A stretch of DNA of 41,437 bases. Origin: Methylovulum sp. (GTDB taxonomy: Bacteria > Pseudomonadota > Gammaproteobacteria > Methylococcales > Methylomonadaceae). Position numbers and translations under genes: made by a program. Below the pieces are notes generated by a model. It ran no database searches. It was not told where the DNA came from and saw only the letters and a list, made by a program, of their open reading frames with translations. Location: the NCBI GenBank assembly GCA_028712695.1, contig JAQTQZ010000028.1:1-41437 (forward strand), read 5' to 3'. Numbering within the stretch: position 1 is the first letter of the stretch; the number at the start of each line of letters is the position of its first letter. This document shows, piece after piece, positions 24,285-34,804 of this stretch.

Positions 24285-27200
24285 CGCTTTTTATTTGCAA
24301 TCGGATGGCCGTAGTAATAACTGCGTGCCCTGCATGACTAAAACCTTAACGTTGGCAATCCAAACATTACTGGCGATGGGTGCGGGCGCGGTTCAGGCGC
24401 ACGAGTTGCCCGTCCCGATAAATCCGGTCACATTGTCCGGCACGCCGGTCGATATAGCCACGCAAGGCCAAGCGGCGGTGGCTGTCACCGGCAATGCAAT
24501 GACCATCACGCAGACCACCGATAAAGCGAGCATAGACTGGCAAAGCTTTAATATAGGCAACGGCGACAGCGTGCGTTTTGACCAACCGTCATCGGCTGCG
24601 GTGGCGCTAAACACTATCCACCAGGCCGATGCGAGCCGCATCATGGGCGCGTTGACCGCCAACGGCCAGGTCTATCTTGTCAACCAGAACGGTTTTGTGT
24701 TCGGCCAGAATGCGCAAATTAATGTCAACTCGCTGGTCGCAACCACCTTGGGCATTAGCGAAACCACTTTCCAGAACGGCATCACCAAGGTCTTTGATAA
24801 CAACGGCAGTGCCGCTTTGCAGGGCAACGGCGAGCTTTATCTTAAGGACAGCCAAGGGCAGGTGATCCTGGACCAGCACGGCAACAAAATCAAAATCCAG
24901 ATATTTATCGAAAAAGGCGCGCACATCCAAACCAACGCACCGGGGGGGCGCGTCATTATTGCCGCGCCTGTCGTCAACAACGCCGGCACCGTAGAAACGC
25001 CCGATGGCCAGACGATACTCGCGGCCGCCGAAGACAAGGTGTATTTGCAGGAAGCCGGTAGCGATTCCAATATCCGTGGCCTTTTGGTCGAAGTCGGCAC
25101 TGGCGGCGTGGTCAATAACACGGGCAAAGTGTTGGCCGAGCGTGGCAACGCCAGCCTGATGGGCTTTGCCGTCAACCAAGAAGGCATCGCTTCGGCCACG
25201 ACCTCGGTCAGCCTCAACGGTTCTGTCCGGCTGCTGGCCCGCGAAGGCATACAAGACCCGTCAGGCACTGGCGGTAAACTGCTGCCCAAGTCCACCGCCA
25301 GAAGCACCGGGCTTGATGACGGCTTGGGCACGCAAGCGGTTGTGCAGCTGGCGGGTGGCAGTTTGACCAATGTTGCGTTGGATGCAGACAAATCCGCTAC
25401 GGCAATCGATGCGCAGGCGCAAAACCGTTCGCAGATAGAAATCAGCGGGCATGCCGTGTACCTGCATGGCAAGTCCACGGTGCAGGCAAAGTCCGGCGTG
25501 ATCGACATCAGCGCTGTGGATGAGCCAACAGACCCTACTATAAAAGGTGATGCGCGTGTTTTTATGGAATCGGGTAGCCTAGTCGATGCCTCCGGGGTTA
25601 AAAACGTGCAACTGCCGATGGCGCGCAATGTCGTCAACGTGGAATTGCGTGCCAACGAGTTGCGCGATGCGCCGCTGCAACGCGACGGCGTGCTCTACGG
25701 CCAGACCGTCTCGGTCGATGTCCGTGATGCCAAGCTGGTCTATGACGCCAATGGCAACCTGACCGCCGCCACGATACCGGTTGCCGACATCAAAGGCGCG
25801 GTGGACCGTATCGCCCGCAACATCGACGAGCGCAGCACGTCCGGCGGCACGGTCAATTTGCAATCCAGCGGCGACGTCATCACGCAGTCCGGCAGCCTCA
25901 TCGATTTTTCCGGCGGCTCGGTGGCTTATCAGGGCGGCGCTATCGGGACCACCAAGCTGGTTGCGGACGGGCTGGTTTATGACATTTCCAGCGCCGATCC
26001 CAACCGCCATTACGACAGTATTCTAAGCTTGGTGTCCGACCCGCATCCGCAATGGGGCGTCACCGAAAACTGGGCTATCCCAGGCCTGGCAACCCACTAT
26101 TTTGAGGCCGGTTATATTGACGGCAAGGCGGGCGGCACCTTGGCCATTGCCGCTTACGAAACCCGCTTGAACGGTGCGTTGGACGGCTCGACCATTGCCG
26201 GGACTTTGCAACGGACTGCCGACGAACGTGCGGTGGGCGGCACACTGGCGATTGACTTAAGCAACAACAACCTGTTCGGCAGGCAGGATGTGGTCTTTAG
26301 CAAGGATGCCCAACTTACCGACATTGGCTTCAACGGGGCGCTGCCGAGAACAGCTGACGGCCCGACCGATGCCGCCGCGCTAAACCTAGACGCCGGTTTG
26401 TTCAAACGCTCAGGCATCACCCATGCCAGCATTAAAACCAATGGCACTGTAAGCCTGCTGCAAGAAGCCAACGTGGATTTGCCGGAAAACGGCAGTTTGG
26501 ACTTGTTGGCGACTGGCTTCGATATACAGGGGGCGATTACCGTACCGGGCGGCGAGGTCAGCCTGAAACCGCCCGGCGTGGCCGGCACCTTGCAGCCTAC
26601 CCCAATCACGCTGGGCAGTTCCGCGATGATCGATGTTGCAGGCGTTTGGGTCAACGACTTTCTGGATAGCAAACAAGGGCATGATTTAGGTGCTATTGCC
26701 AGCGATGGCGGCACGGTCACGCTTATTTCCGAGCAGGGCGATTTGCGTCTGGAACAAGGCAGCCGCATCGATGCCAATGGCGGTGCTTGGCTGGATAGCA
26801 AAGCCAAAGTCAGCGCCGGACAAGGCGGAACAATCAACCTGACTGCCGCCACGCACGATGGCGGCGGTGCCACGTCCAGTTTAATGCTCGGCGGCAAACT
26901 CTCAGGCTGGAGCCTGACAGAAGGCGGCAACTTAAACATAAGCACCAACGAGGTGGTCATCGGTTCGGCGGGCGATGCGCCGGTGCGCACATCGACTGGC
27001 CCAGGCCAGGCGGCAACACCGCTGATATTGGCCCCGGACTTTTTCCGGCACGGCGGTTTTGCCAATTACCATTTGGATGCCAATCTTTACGGCTTGAAAG
27101 TGGCCGATAATGCCCAAGTTAACGTGCAACAAAAAAATCTGGCGTTGACCAGCACGGTATTGGCAGAGGTATCGGGCAGCGACCTAAAAACCTTCAGCAC

Positions 27201-30200
27201 CGTCGTCACCTTACCGGACAGCGAGCGCAACCCGGCTAACCTGACCTTGTCATTTGCCGGACTGTTAGCCCAGAACCGCGCAGAATCGCTCAGTATAGGC
27301 AAAGGCGCACGCATCCAGACCGATGCCAATGGCACGGTGGAACTGGATTCTGACACCTCGGTTCTGGTCAACGGCACTATCAGCACGCCGGGCGGCGGCA
27401 TCGCCATCAACATCAACACACCAACCAGCGGCGACAAAGGCTTTTACGACTCCCAAGGCATCTGGCTGGGTTCAAAAAGCCGCTTACTGGCAAAAGGCGT
27501 ATACAAACCCGAACTAAGCGACTATGGCTTAAAAACCGGTGAGGTCTTGTCCGGCGGCAATATCGCCCTGACGGCCAAACGTGGCTACATCATTAGCCAT
27601 TCGGGTTCGGTTATCAATGTGGCCGGGACGGCGGAAAAATTGGATTTTCAACGGCCTGCCGATTCTGGCTCGGGCCTGAAAGTCGTCTCCAAAAGCATCG
27701 CATCGGACGGCGGGACGGTCAGTCTCAAAGCCGGTGAAGGGATACTGGCGGACGGAAAAATACGGGCGCAAGGCGGCGGCAGTGGTGCGGCTGGCGGAAC
27801 GCTAAATGCCGAATTGAACCTCGGCCTGCGCAATAAACCGCTATTGCCGATCAGCAGCGGTTTGTTCCCCGATGATATCAACAAGTCACTGCCCCGGACT
27901 ATCGTGATTTCCGCCGATAGCGAAGCGGCAGTTCCAAGTGGCCTGATGCAAGGCGGCAGCATTGCCTCAAACAGTTACAGTGGCCGGGCGTTATTTAAAG
28001 CGGCGCAGCTCAATAACGCCGGTTTTGGCTCGTTGTCATTTAAGACCGACGTGCTCGGCGCTAACGGCCACTATGCGGGCGCTATCCAGTTTAAAGGCGA
28101 TGTGCAGCTGGCGGCAACGCGGCAAATCGTGCTCGATACGCCGACCTTGCGGACAACAGACGGCCAAATAACACTGGACACCGCCTACGCGGCGTTCGGG
28201 TCGACACAAAGCCGCATCGACACCGATCTGGGCGATGGCACGTTTTCAAGCACTTTAGCCCCCGCCGCCAAAACCGGGGCGGGCAAACTCAGCGTTAATG
28301 CCCAAGGCATAGACTTGATCGGCGGTTTGAGTTTTGACGGGTTTAATAAAGTCAAACTGAACAGCCAAGGTGATGTGCGTGCAATCGGTATCCGGGTCAA
28401 TCCGGACACCAGGGATTATTTGGGTGAGCTGAAACTGACCGGGGATTTGGCGATCAAAGCCTCCCAGTTATATCCGGCGACCCTGACCAATTACAAAATT
28501 TCCGTAAGCGGCAGCACCGATGCGTCCGTAAAAATTGAAAAAAGCGGCGGCACAGCGGCACCGGTTTATTCGGCTGGCGGCAACTTGACGGTCAATGCGC
28601 CGAATATCATCCAAAAAGGCATCATAAAAGTCCCGTTCGGTGCATTGACGCTAAATGCCAGCCAGACCTTGACCCTGGCGGCAGGCAGTCTGACTTCAGT
28701 TTCGGGCGGTGGCCTGACGGTGCCGCTAGGCCAAGGTTCAGGCGGGTTGAATTGGCTGTACCCGTTGGACAGCACCGGCAACACCAATATCGTCATCGAC
28801 AGCCCACCCGAAAAACGCCTCACCTTGAACGGCAAAGACGTGGCCTTAAAAAACGGTGCGAAAGTTGATTTGTCCGGTGGCGGCGACCTCTATGCTTACG
28901 AATTCATCACCGGCCCGGGCGGTTCGACTGACGTGCTGGATGCCAACGCGGCGGGGTACACGCAAAATTTCGCCGTGTTGCCGACCCTAGGTAAAGCGTT
29001 GACGCCTTACGATCCGCAGGCGTTTACCTCCTCAGGATTGCAGGTCGGCGATAGCGTTTATCTTGGCACCGGGTCCGGTTTGGCCGCAGGCTGGTACACG
29101 CTGCTACCGGCGCATTACGCGCTACTGCCCGGCGCTTATTTGATAACGCCAAAATCCGGCACGCAGGATATGCTGCCCGGACTCAGCTTCACTGATTTGG
29201 CGGGTGCCACCATCGTCGCGGGCCGTTACGGCGTACCGAGTGCCGGCACCCAGGATGCCCGTTGGCAAGGCTTTGCCGTGGAACCCGGCAGTATTGCCCG
29301 TACCCGCGCCCAATACACCGATTATTTCGCCAACGCTTTTTTTACCGCCCAAGCCGCAACAGCAGGCTTAGCAGCACCGGCAGTGCCTGACGATGCCGGT
29401 AGCCTAGCAATCACCGCGCAAACGGGTTTGTCATTGGGTGCAGAACTGGCAGCCGCCCCTGCTGGCAATGGCCGGGGGGGGCAGGTCGACATCGGCGCCG
29501 ATCATCTGGCGATAGTTGGCCGACGTGAAGATTTGACGGCTGGTGCGCCCGGCACGGTCAGTTTGCTGGCCGATGATTTGGATAAGTTGCATGCCCCCAG
29601 CCTGTTACTGGGCGGGGTGCGCAATAAAACCAAAACCGGTCAGCGGGTGTCGGTGTCGTCGCAAACCTTAAACGTTGCTGGCGATGCGGTTTTGCAAGGC
29701 GCTGAAATCCTATTAGCCGCGAAAAACGAGTTACGCTTGCAATCCGGTGCAGTCGTAAAAAGTTCCGGCAAAACCGCCAGCAATGGCATAGCGCTTACCG
29801 TCTCCAACCAAAACCAAAACAACAGCGATGGTGCGCTGGTGCGGGTTTCCTCGTCAGGGCAAGCGGCGGTGAGCCGCGATAAAACCGTGACCGGAAAAAC
29901 CGGAACCTTGGTTGTCGAAAGCGGCGCACATCTCAAATCCGGCAATTCGATGCTGCTGGATTCCACTCAAGACACGGTGTTCGACGGATCGGTCGATATG
30001 CAGGGCGGCTCGCTGGCGTTGACCGCCAGTAAAATTAGCTTGGGCGCCGCACCCGCCGGTACTCAAGGCTTGGTGTTAGCGAACACGCAACTGGTGCTGG
30101 ACGAATTGAAACTGACCAGCGCCAGCGATTTTGACATTTACGGCGGTGTTGCCGTCAATACCGGATTGCTGAGCATTGATGCCGCGCAGATCAATGGTTT

Positions 30201-33200
30201 TAACAATGCGGGGGCCAGCGCAGCGTTGACGGCGGATGTCATCCGGCTGGCCAATACCGCCGCGAAGGCGAATGGCACTGGCACCGGCACCGGCACCGGC
30301 ACATTGGCGCTGAATGCCGAGGAAATCGAATTGGGAAGTGGTAATTATGCGCTTAGCGGCTTTGCGCAAGTCAACTTGAATGCGGCGGTTGCCATCAAAG
30401 GCTTGGGGCAGACGCTAGATCCTGTCACCGGCCAAAGTGCGTTGTCTGCTCCGGGCACATTAACCGTCGCAGGCGATTTGAATTTGAATGCCGGGCACTT
30501 CATCGGCGTTGCCGGTGCAACAACCAATATAGATGCCACAGGCTATCAGGTGACGCTTAGCTCGCCGGGTGCAGAAAATGCCTCGTGGACTAGTGGATTG
30601 GGTGCCAGTTGGGCTATCACCGGCGCAGCTATCCGCAGTAGCGCCCGTTTCGACTTGCCATCCGGTCGCCTTAAATTGACGGCGTTGACTGGCGATATTA
30701 CGCTGGACAGCGGCGCTGGCGTGGACGTTTCAGGCCGGGCGATTCACTTTGCCGACCGGGTCAAATATTCTGCGGCGGGCAGCGTGTTGTTGTCGGCAAA
30801 GCACGGCAATGTCAATCTCGCGGAAGGTGCCAACATCAATCTGGCCGCTGCGGCGGACGGCACGCGGCAGGCCGGTGATGCCGGATTGCTGGCTATTAGT
30901 GTGGCTAACGGCCAGTTCAACTGGAATGGTATGGTCACCGCGCTGGGCAACAGCCAAGCCGATAGCACGCTGAAGCAAGGCACATTCCATCTGCTTGCCG
31001 ACAGTTTCGGCGCGGGCGGTTTCTCGGCGCTCAATAACAAGTTAGCCGCCGCCGGATTTACGCAAGCACTGACGCTGGAACAACGCACGGGCGATGTGAC
31101 CATAGCCGCGACCGACACGGTCAATGCCCACCAGTTCCAATTGCTTGCCGATCGGGGCGCAGTCACGATAGCTGGCACCGTCAACGCCAATGGCGACAAA
31201 GCGGGGGAGGTGTTGGTTTACGGCAGGGACGGCATCACCTTAAGCGCAACTGGCACAATCACCGCCACCGCCGCAAGTGCCGGAGCCGACGGCGGCAGCG
31301 TCACGCTGGATACGGTGCATCGGGACGATACCGGCAGCGGCTTGCTGGACTTGTCGCAAACCGGCGGCGTTATCGACGTGTCCGGCGGCAACGGCGGTGC
31401 GGTGCATTTGCGCACGGGCCGCGATGACGCATTGCATACCGTCGCCGTCACCGGCATCCATACCCGCATTACCGGTGCCGACGCCACGCGGACGGCGTTG
31501 GAAGCCACCCGTGTCTACGATGGGCAAGCCGTCATCAACTCGGCCAATATTAGCGCGTGGCAAAAAGACACCAACAGTTTTATGGCGGCAGCCCCGACGC
31601 TGGCGAATTTTTCCGGCGCCACCGTCAATTTGTTGCCCGGCATCGAGATCCGCAGTGCCGATGCCCTCACATTGGCAAGCCAGTGGGATTTTATGGGTTG
31701 GCGCTATAACGATGCGCAAGGCGGCAAAACCTTGCCAGGCTTTTTGACCTTACGGGCCGGGGGCGATTTGAACATCAACGCGACCCTGACCGATGCGTTT
31801 GCAACGGCAGCGATTCCCGGCCAAACCTCCATCCAGTTGCAGGATATGCTGCAACCCGGACTATCGTGGGGCTACAACTTGATTGCGGGCGGCAATGTCA
31901 ATCTGGCAAACCGCTATCTGGCGCCCGACCCTTACGGTTTCGGCGATAAAGTCAACAGCCAGGTGATGGTCAGGACCGGCACTGGCGCTATCGGCATAAG
32001 CGCGGGCGGCGACATCCGTTTTGTCAGTGACGCCAACGACCCGACTGCGGCGGCAGCGGTTTACACGATGGGCCGGCCGGCCGAATACACGCGTGGGCAA
32101 TTGCTGGGCGGCGCAGTGCCAGGCGTACCGGCAAGGCTGGCGGGCGAGACCGATGCGGACTACCTGAACCGGCTGGACCCGCAGCAAATGGACACGCTGC
32201 TGCGGTACGGTTATTTTAACGAAACGCTGCTGGGGTTGGTGTTCACCGTTGCGGAATATCCCAGCCAAGGCGGCGGTATCGGTCTGCATGCCGGCGGCAA
32301 CATCGACGGCATCAACACCGGGCAGGAAACCAGCGACTGGCTGGTGCGTAGCGGCGTTATCGACAGCAACCACCGGCCCACCGCGTGGGGCATCAATATC
32401 AGCGGCGACCGCACCAATCCAAGCAATGGCATCTCCACCAAAGGCAAGCATTATTTTAACCAGAACATCGGCACGCTGGGCGGCGGTGATGTGGTTGTCG
32501 AGGCGGGCGGCGATGTGCGCAACCTGTCGGTCATGCTGCCGACCACCGGCAAACCGTTCGGCCAGTTGAGCGATGCGGTGAACCAATGGTCGCAAACCGG
32601 CACGGTCGTTAACGGTGGCGGCGATCTTCAGATCAGTGCAGGCAACAACATCATCGGCGGTGAGTATTATGTCGGCCGTGGCACCGGCAATTTGACGGCA
32701 GGCGGCAGCGTCGCGGCGGCAGCCAATAATCTCGGCGCTATCCTAGAATTGGGTGATGGCCATTTTAACGTGACAGCCCGCCAAGATGCCGTTATCGCCT
32801 CGGTCTTTAACCCCACCGTACTCAAACAAACCAGCGTGCTGCCATTGGGTGCGGGCGGCGATTCGCAGTTTTTCACTTACGCCGCCAGCAGTGCGGTCAA
32901 CGTGGCCGCCACCGCAGGCAATGTCGTGCTGGAAAACGACACCGACGCGATACGCTTGGCTAAAAATCTGGACACCAGCACGTCATCAGGTTTCGAGTAC
33001 GCGGTATACCCCGGCACATTACAGGCCGCCGCATTATCCGGCGATGTCCGTATCGGCCATTCCATGACCTTATTCCCGTCCGCCCAAGGCCGTCTGGAAT
33101 TGCTGGCAGGCCGTAACATTGGCACCGACAGCAATGCCGCGCAATTGATCGACATCGCTATGTCCGATGCCGACCTGTCTTTCCTGCCCAGCGTCGCGGC

Positions 33201-34782
33201 CCCCGCCCAGCAGTTGGAAGGCAGCCTTAGCGACGGCCTGATCCGTGCCCGCGAGCGGCTAGACCCATCGACACCGGACGCCACGCTGATCCATGCCGCG
33301 GTGCCAATCCATAGCGGCGACACAGCCAAACCGGCCATTATTGCCAAATTGGGCGACATTGCCTTTGCTTCCAGTTCGGAAGTGACGTTCTACTTGCCCC
33401 AAGCCGCCGAGTTTGTCGCCGGTAGGGACATCAATAACCTAGGGTTGTCCGGGCAGAACCTGTCGGTCAACGATGTCACGCAGGTCATCGCCGGACGCGA
33501 CCTTAACTTTGACGCGCCCGTCGATAGCGATGGCATTGTCCAGGCCAATGACAAGCAAATTGAACTGGGCGGGCCGGGGCAAATACAAATCCAAGCGGGC
33601 CGCAACATCAGCCTGGGCGGTTCGGCGGGCATCAACACGATAGGCAACACTAAAAATCCGGCGTTGGCGGCTAACGGTGCGGACATCAATGTGCTGGCAG
33701 GTGTTGCAGGCCCTGTGGATTACGCCAAGTTTATCGGCAACTATTTCACCTTAGGTAGCGACGCGCTCAATAAACTGGTGATCACCGACGATAACGGCCA
33801 AAACCTACTTGCCGGTTTGTCGCCCGGACAAAAGTTGGCTTATTTGCAACAACTGCCCGATGCCCGCAAGCAAAAGCTGGTGTTGGATGAGCTGTTCAGC
33901 GAAATCAAACTGTCCGCAGCGGCCGCCGCCGCTGCGCCGGAGTCCGGGCGCAAGGCCTTATATCAACAAGGTTTCGATGCGATTGCCACATTATTTCCGG
34001 CTAGCCATTATCAAGGCGACCTGTCGTTGGTTTTCAGCCAGATTAAAACCTTGGCGGGCGGCGGCATTACTATCGCCGTGCCAGGTGGGCAGGTTAATGT
34101 CGGCTTGGCAGGGACTGTCGCCGGTATCCAAAAAGGGGCCGATGAACTCGGCATCGTCGCCCAACAAACAGGCAATGTGAACGCCTTTAGCCAGGGCAGT
34201 TTTAATGTCAACCAATCACGCGTGTTCACGATGGGCGGCGGCGACATCGCAATCTGGTCGTCCGCAGGCAATATTGACGCCGGTAAAGGTGCGAAATCCG
34301 CCATTTCAGCACCCGCACCGATCACCCGCGTCGATGCCAAAGGCAATATCATCACGATTTTCCCGCCCATTGTTTCGGGTAGCGGTATCCAAACTATCAA
34401 CCCGCCGGACACCGCCCAAAAGCGGGGTAATGTCTATCTGGCCGCGCCTGCCGGTATTGTCGATGCCGGTGAAGCGGGCATTAGCGGTGGGCAAATCGTC
34501 ATTGCGGCGACTGCGGTTGTCGGTGCGTCCAATATTTCAGCGTCCGGCGGTTCGGTGGGCGTACCGACAGCGCTCGCCCCGCCAGTGGTGCCGACAGGGG
34601 TCGCCAATGCCGCCGCCAGCGCCGCCAAACAGGCCAGCCAAATGAATGACAGCGAAGGGGATAAGAACAGTGATAGCGACCAGAAAAAATCCAAGCTCAG
34701 CATGCTCAGTGTCGAGGTCATCGGTTACGGCGATTGCAGCGCTGCCGATGCGCGCGGTGGCAAGCCAGGCTGCGGGTCGTAG
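24274..34782 (+). CDS. Giant TpsA exoprotein, filamentous haemagglutinin family
   Basis: A 3,502-residue secreted beta-helix protein. The start at ATG 24274 has AAGGTGG close upstream and overlaps the tpsB stop; ATG 24334 (MTKTLTLAIQTLLAMGAG, a clean signal peptide) would give 3,482. The TPS secretion domain spans about residues 43-300, with VYLVNQNGFVFG at about 133-144 (NQNG in place of the usual NPNG). Thousands of residues of Gly/Asn/Asp/Ala-rich strand-turn repeats follow, with recurring AGGDINxx and SGGTVxL units typical of a right-handed beta-helix. The C-terminal region (GGGDIAIWSSAGNIDAGKGA onward) resembles the conserved end of many such proteins. The only cysteines of the mature chain I could find are at about 3488 and 3500, inside the last 15 residues, suggesting a disulfide loop that anchors the protein at the cell surface. 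Likely adhesin or surface scaffold; no toxin domain is visible. Confidence 0.92.
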   Translation: MSFSAFYLQSDGRSNNCVPCMTKTLTLAIQTLLAMGAGAVQAHELPVPINPVTLSGTPVDIATQGQAAVAVTGNAMTITQTTDKASIDWQSFNIGNGDSVRFDQPSSAAVALNTIHQADASRIMGALTANGQVYLVNQNGFVFGQNAQINVNSLVATTLGISETTFQNGITKVFDNNGSAALQGNGELYLKDSQGQVILDQHGNKIKIQIFIEKGAHIQTNAPGGRVIIAAPVVNNAGTVETPDGQTILAAAEDKVYLQEAGSDSNIRGLLVEVGTGGVVNNTGKVLAERGNASLMGFAVNQEGIASATTSVSLNGSVRLLAREGIQDPSGTGGKLLPKSTARSTGLDDGLGTQAVVQLAGGSLTNVALDADKSATAIDAQAQNRSQIEISGHAVYLHGKSTVQAKSGVIDISAVDEPTDPTIKGDARVFMESGSLVDASGVKNVQLPMARNVVNVELRANELRDAPLQRDGVLYGQTVSVDVRDAKLVYDANGNLTAATIPVADIKGAVDRIARNIDERSTSGGTVNLQSSGDVITQSGSLIDFSGGSVAYQGGAIGTTKLVADGLVYDISSADPNRHYDSILSLVSDPHPQWGVTENWAIPGLATHYFEAGYIDGKAGGTLAIAAYETRLNGALDGSTIAGTLQRTADERAVGGTLAIDLSNNNLFGRQDVVFSKDAQLTDIGFNGALPRTADGPTDAAALNLDAGLFKRSGITHASIKTNGTVSLLQEANVDLPENGSLDLLATGFDIQGAITVPGGEVSLKPPGVAGTLQPTPITLGSSAMIDVAGVWVNDFLDSKQGHDLGAIASDGGTVTLISEQGDLRLEQGSRIDANGGAWLDSKAKVSAGQGGTINLTAATHDGGGATSSLMLGGKLSGWSLTEGGNLNISTNEVVIGSAGDAPVRTSTGPGQAATPLILAPDFFRHGGFANYHLDANLYGLKVADNAQVNVQQKNLALTSTVLAEVSGSDLKTFSTVVTLPDSERNPANLTLSFAGLLAQNRAESLSIGKGARIQTDANGTVELDSDTSVLVNGTISTPGGGIAININTPTSGDKGFYDSQGIWLGSKSRLLAKGVYKPELSDYGLKTGEVLSGGNIALTAKRGYIISHSGSVINVAGTAEKLDFQRPADSGSGLKVVSKSIASDGGTVSLKAGEGILADGKIRAQGGGSGAAGGTLNAELNLGLRNKPLLPISSGLFPDDINKSLPRTIVISADSEAAVPSGLMQGGSIASNSYSGRALFKAAQLNNAGFGSLSFKTDVLGANGHYAGAIQFKGDVQLAATRQIVLDTPTLRTTDGQITLDTAYAAFGSTQSRIDTDLGDGTFSSTLAPAAKTGAGKLSVNAQGIDLIGGLSFDGFNKVKLNSQGDVRAIGIRVNPDTRDYLGELKLTGDLAIKASQLYPATLTNYKISVSGSTDASVKIEKSGGTAAPVYSAGGNLTVNAPNIIQKGIIKVPFGALTLNASQTLTLAAGSLTSVSGGGLTVPLGQGSGGLNWLYPLDSTGNTNIVIDSPPEKRLTLNGKDVALKNGAKVDLSGGGDLYAYEFITGPGGSTDVLDANAAGYTQNFAVLPTLGKALTPYDPQAFTSSGLQVGDSVYLGTGSGLAAGWYTLLPAHYALLPGAYLITPKSGTQDMLPGLSFTDLAGATIVAGRYGVPSAGTQDARWQGFAVEPGSIARTRAQYTDYFANAFFTAQAATAGLAAPAVPDDAGSLAITAQTGLSLGAELAAAPAGNGRGGQVDIGADHLAIVGRREDLTAGAPGTVSLLADDLDKLHAPSLLLGGVRNKTKTGQRVSVSSQTLNVAGDAVLQGAEILLAAKNELRLQSGAVVKSSGKTASNGIALTVSNQNQNNSDGALVRVSSSGQAAVSRDKTVTGKTGTLVVESGAHLKSGNSMLLDSTQDTVFDGSVDMQGGSLALTASKISLGAAPAGTQGLVLANTQLVLDELKLTSASDFDIYGGVAVNTGLLSIDAAQINGFNNAGASAALTADVIRLANTAAKANGTGTGTGTGTLALNAEEIELGSGNYALSGFAQVNLNAAVAIKGLGQTLDPVTGQSALSAPGTLTVAGDLNLNAGHFIGVAGATTNIDATGYQVTLSSPGAENASWTSGLGASWAITGAAIRSSARFDLPSGRLKLTALTGDITLDSGAGVDVSGRAIHFADRVKYSAAGSVLLSAKHGNVNLAEGANINLAAAADGTRQAGDAGLLAISVANGQFNWNGMVTALGNSQADSTLKQGTFHLLADSFGAGGFSALNNKLAAAGFTQALTLEQRTGDVTIAATDTVNAHQFQLLADRGAVTIAGTVNANGDKAGEVLVYGRDGITLSATGTITATAASAGADGGSVTLDTVHRDDTGSGLLDLSQTGGVIDVSGGNGGAVHLRTGRDDALHTVAVTGIHTRITGADATRTALEATRVYDGQAVINSANISAWQKDTNSFMAAAPTLANFSGATVNLLPGIEIRSADALTLASQWDFMGWRYNDAQGGKTLPGFLTLRAGGDLNINATLTDAFATAAIPGQTSIQLQDMLQPGLSWGYNLIAGGNVNLANRYLAPDPYGFGDKVNSQVMVRTGTGAIGISAGGDIRFVSDANDPTAAAAVYTMGRPAEYTRGQLLGGAVPGVPARLAGETDADYLNRLDPQQMDTLLRYGYFNETLLGLVFTVAEYPSQGGGIGLHAGGNIDGINTGQETSDWLVRSGVIDSNHRPTAWGINISGDRTNPSNGISTKGKHYFNQNIGTLGGGDVVVEAGGDVRNLSVMLPTTGKPFGQLSDAVNQWSQTGTVVNGGGDLQISAGNNIIGGEYYVGRGTGNLTAGGSVAAAANNLGAILELGDGHFNVTARQDAVIASVFNPTVLKQTSVLPLGAGGDSQFFTYAASSAVNVAATAGNVVLENDTDAIRLAKNLDTSTSSGFEYAVYPGTLQAAALSGDVRIGHSMTLFPSAQGRLELLAGRNIGTDSNAAQLIDIAMSDADLSFLPSVAAPAQQLEGSLSDGLIRARERLDPSTPDATLIHAAVPIHSGDTAKPAIIAKLGDIAFASSSEVTFYLPQAAEFVAGRDINNLGLSGQNLSVNDVTQVIAGRDLNFDAPVDSDGIVQANDKQIELGGPGQIQIQAGRNISLGGSAGINTIGNTKNPALAANGADINVLAGVAGPVDYAKFIGNYFTLGSDALNKLVITDDNGQNLLAGLSPGQKLAYLQQLPDARKQKLVLDELFSEIKLSAAAAAAAPESGRKALYQQGFDAIATLFPASHYQGDLSLVFSQIKTLAGGGITIAVPGGQVNVGLAGTVAGIQKGADELGIVAQQTGNVNAFSQGSFNVNQSRVFTMGGGDIAIWSSAGNIDAGKGAKSAISAPAPITRVDAKGNIITIFPPIVSGSGIQTINPPDTAQKRGNVYLAAPAGIVDAGEAGISGGQIVIAATAVVGASNISASGGSVGVPTALAPPVVPTGVANAAASAAKQASQMNDSEGDKNSDSDQKKSKLSMLSVEVIGYGDCSAADARGGKPGCGS
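30274..30303 (+). repeat. Hexanucleotide tandem repeat inside tpsA
   Basis: Five near-perfect GGCACC-type units encode alternating Gly-Thr (GTGTGTGTGT). Unit length is a multiple of three, so slippage would lengthen or shorten the protein without switching it off. Confidence 0.7.
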
Positions 34783-34804
34783 CTTGGCAATAACGGATAG
34801 GTAT

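Noticed and set aside
25000-34000. Many antisense ORFs over tpsA, including some of 240-300 codons
   Set aside because: Long antisense frames are expected opposite a repetitive, stop-poor coding sequence; none has recognisable domains or ribosome sites.
34736-34782. Toxin (CDI/CdiA-like) C-terminus for TpsA
   Set aside because: The C-terminus has no VENN-type marker, no toxin domain and no small immunity gene after it; the next gene is a porin.
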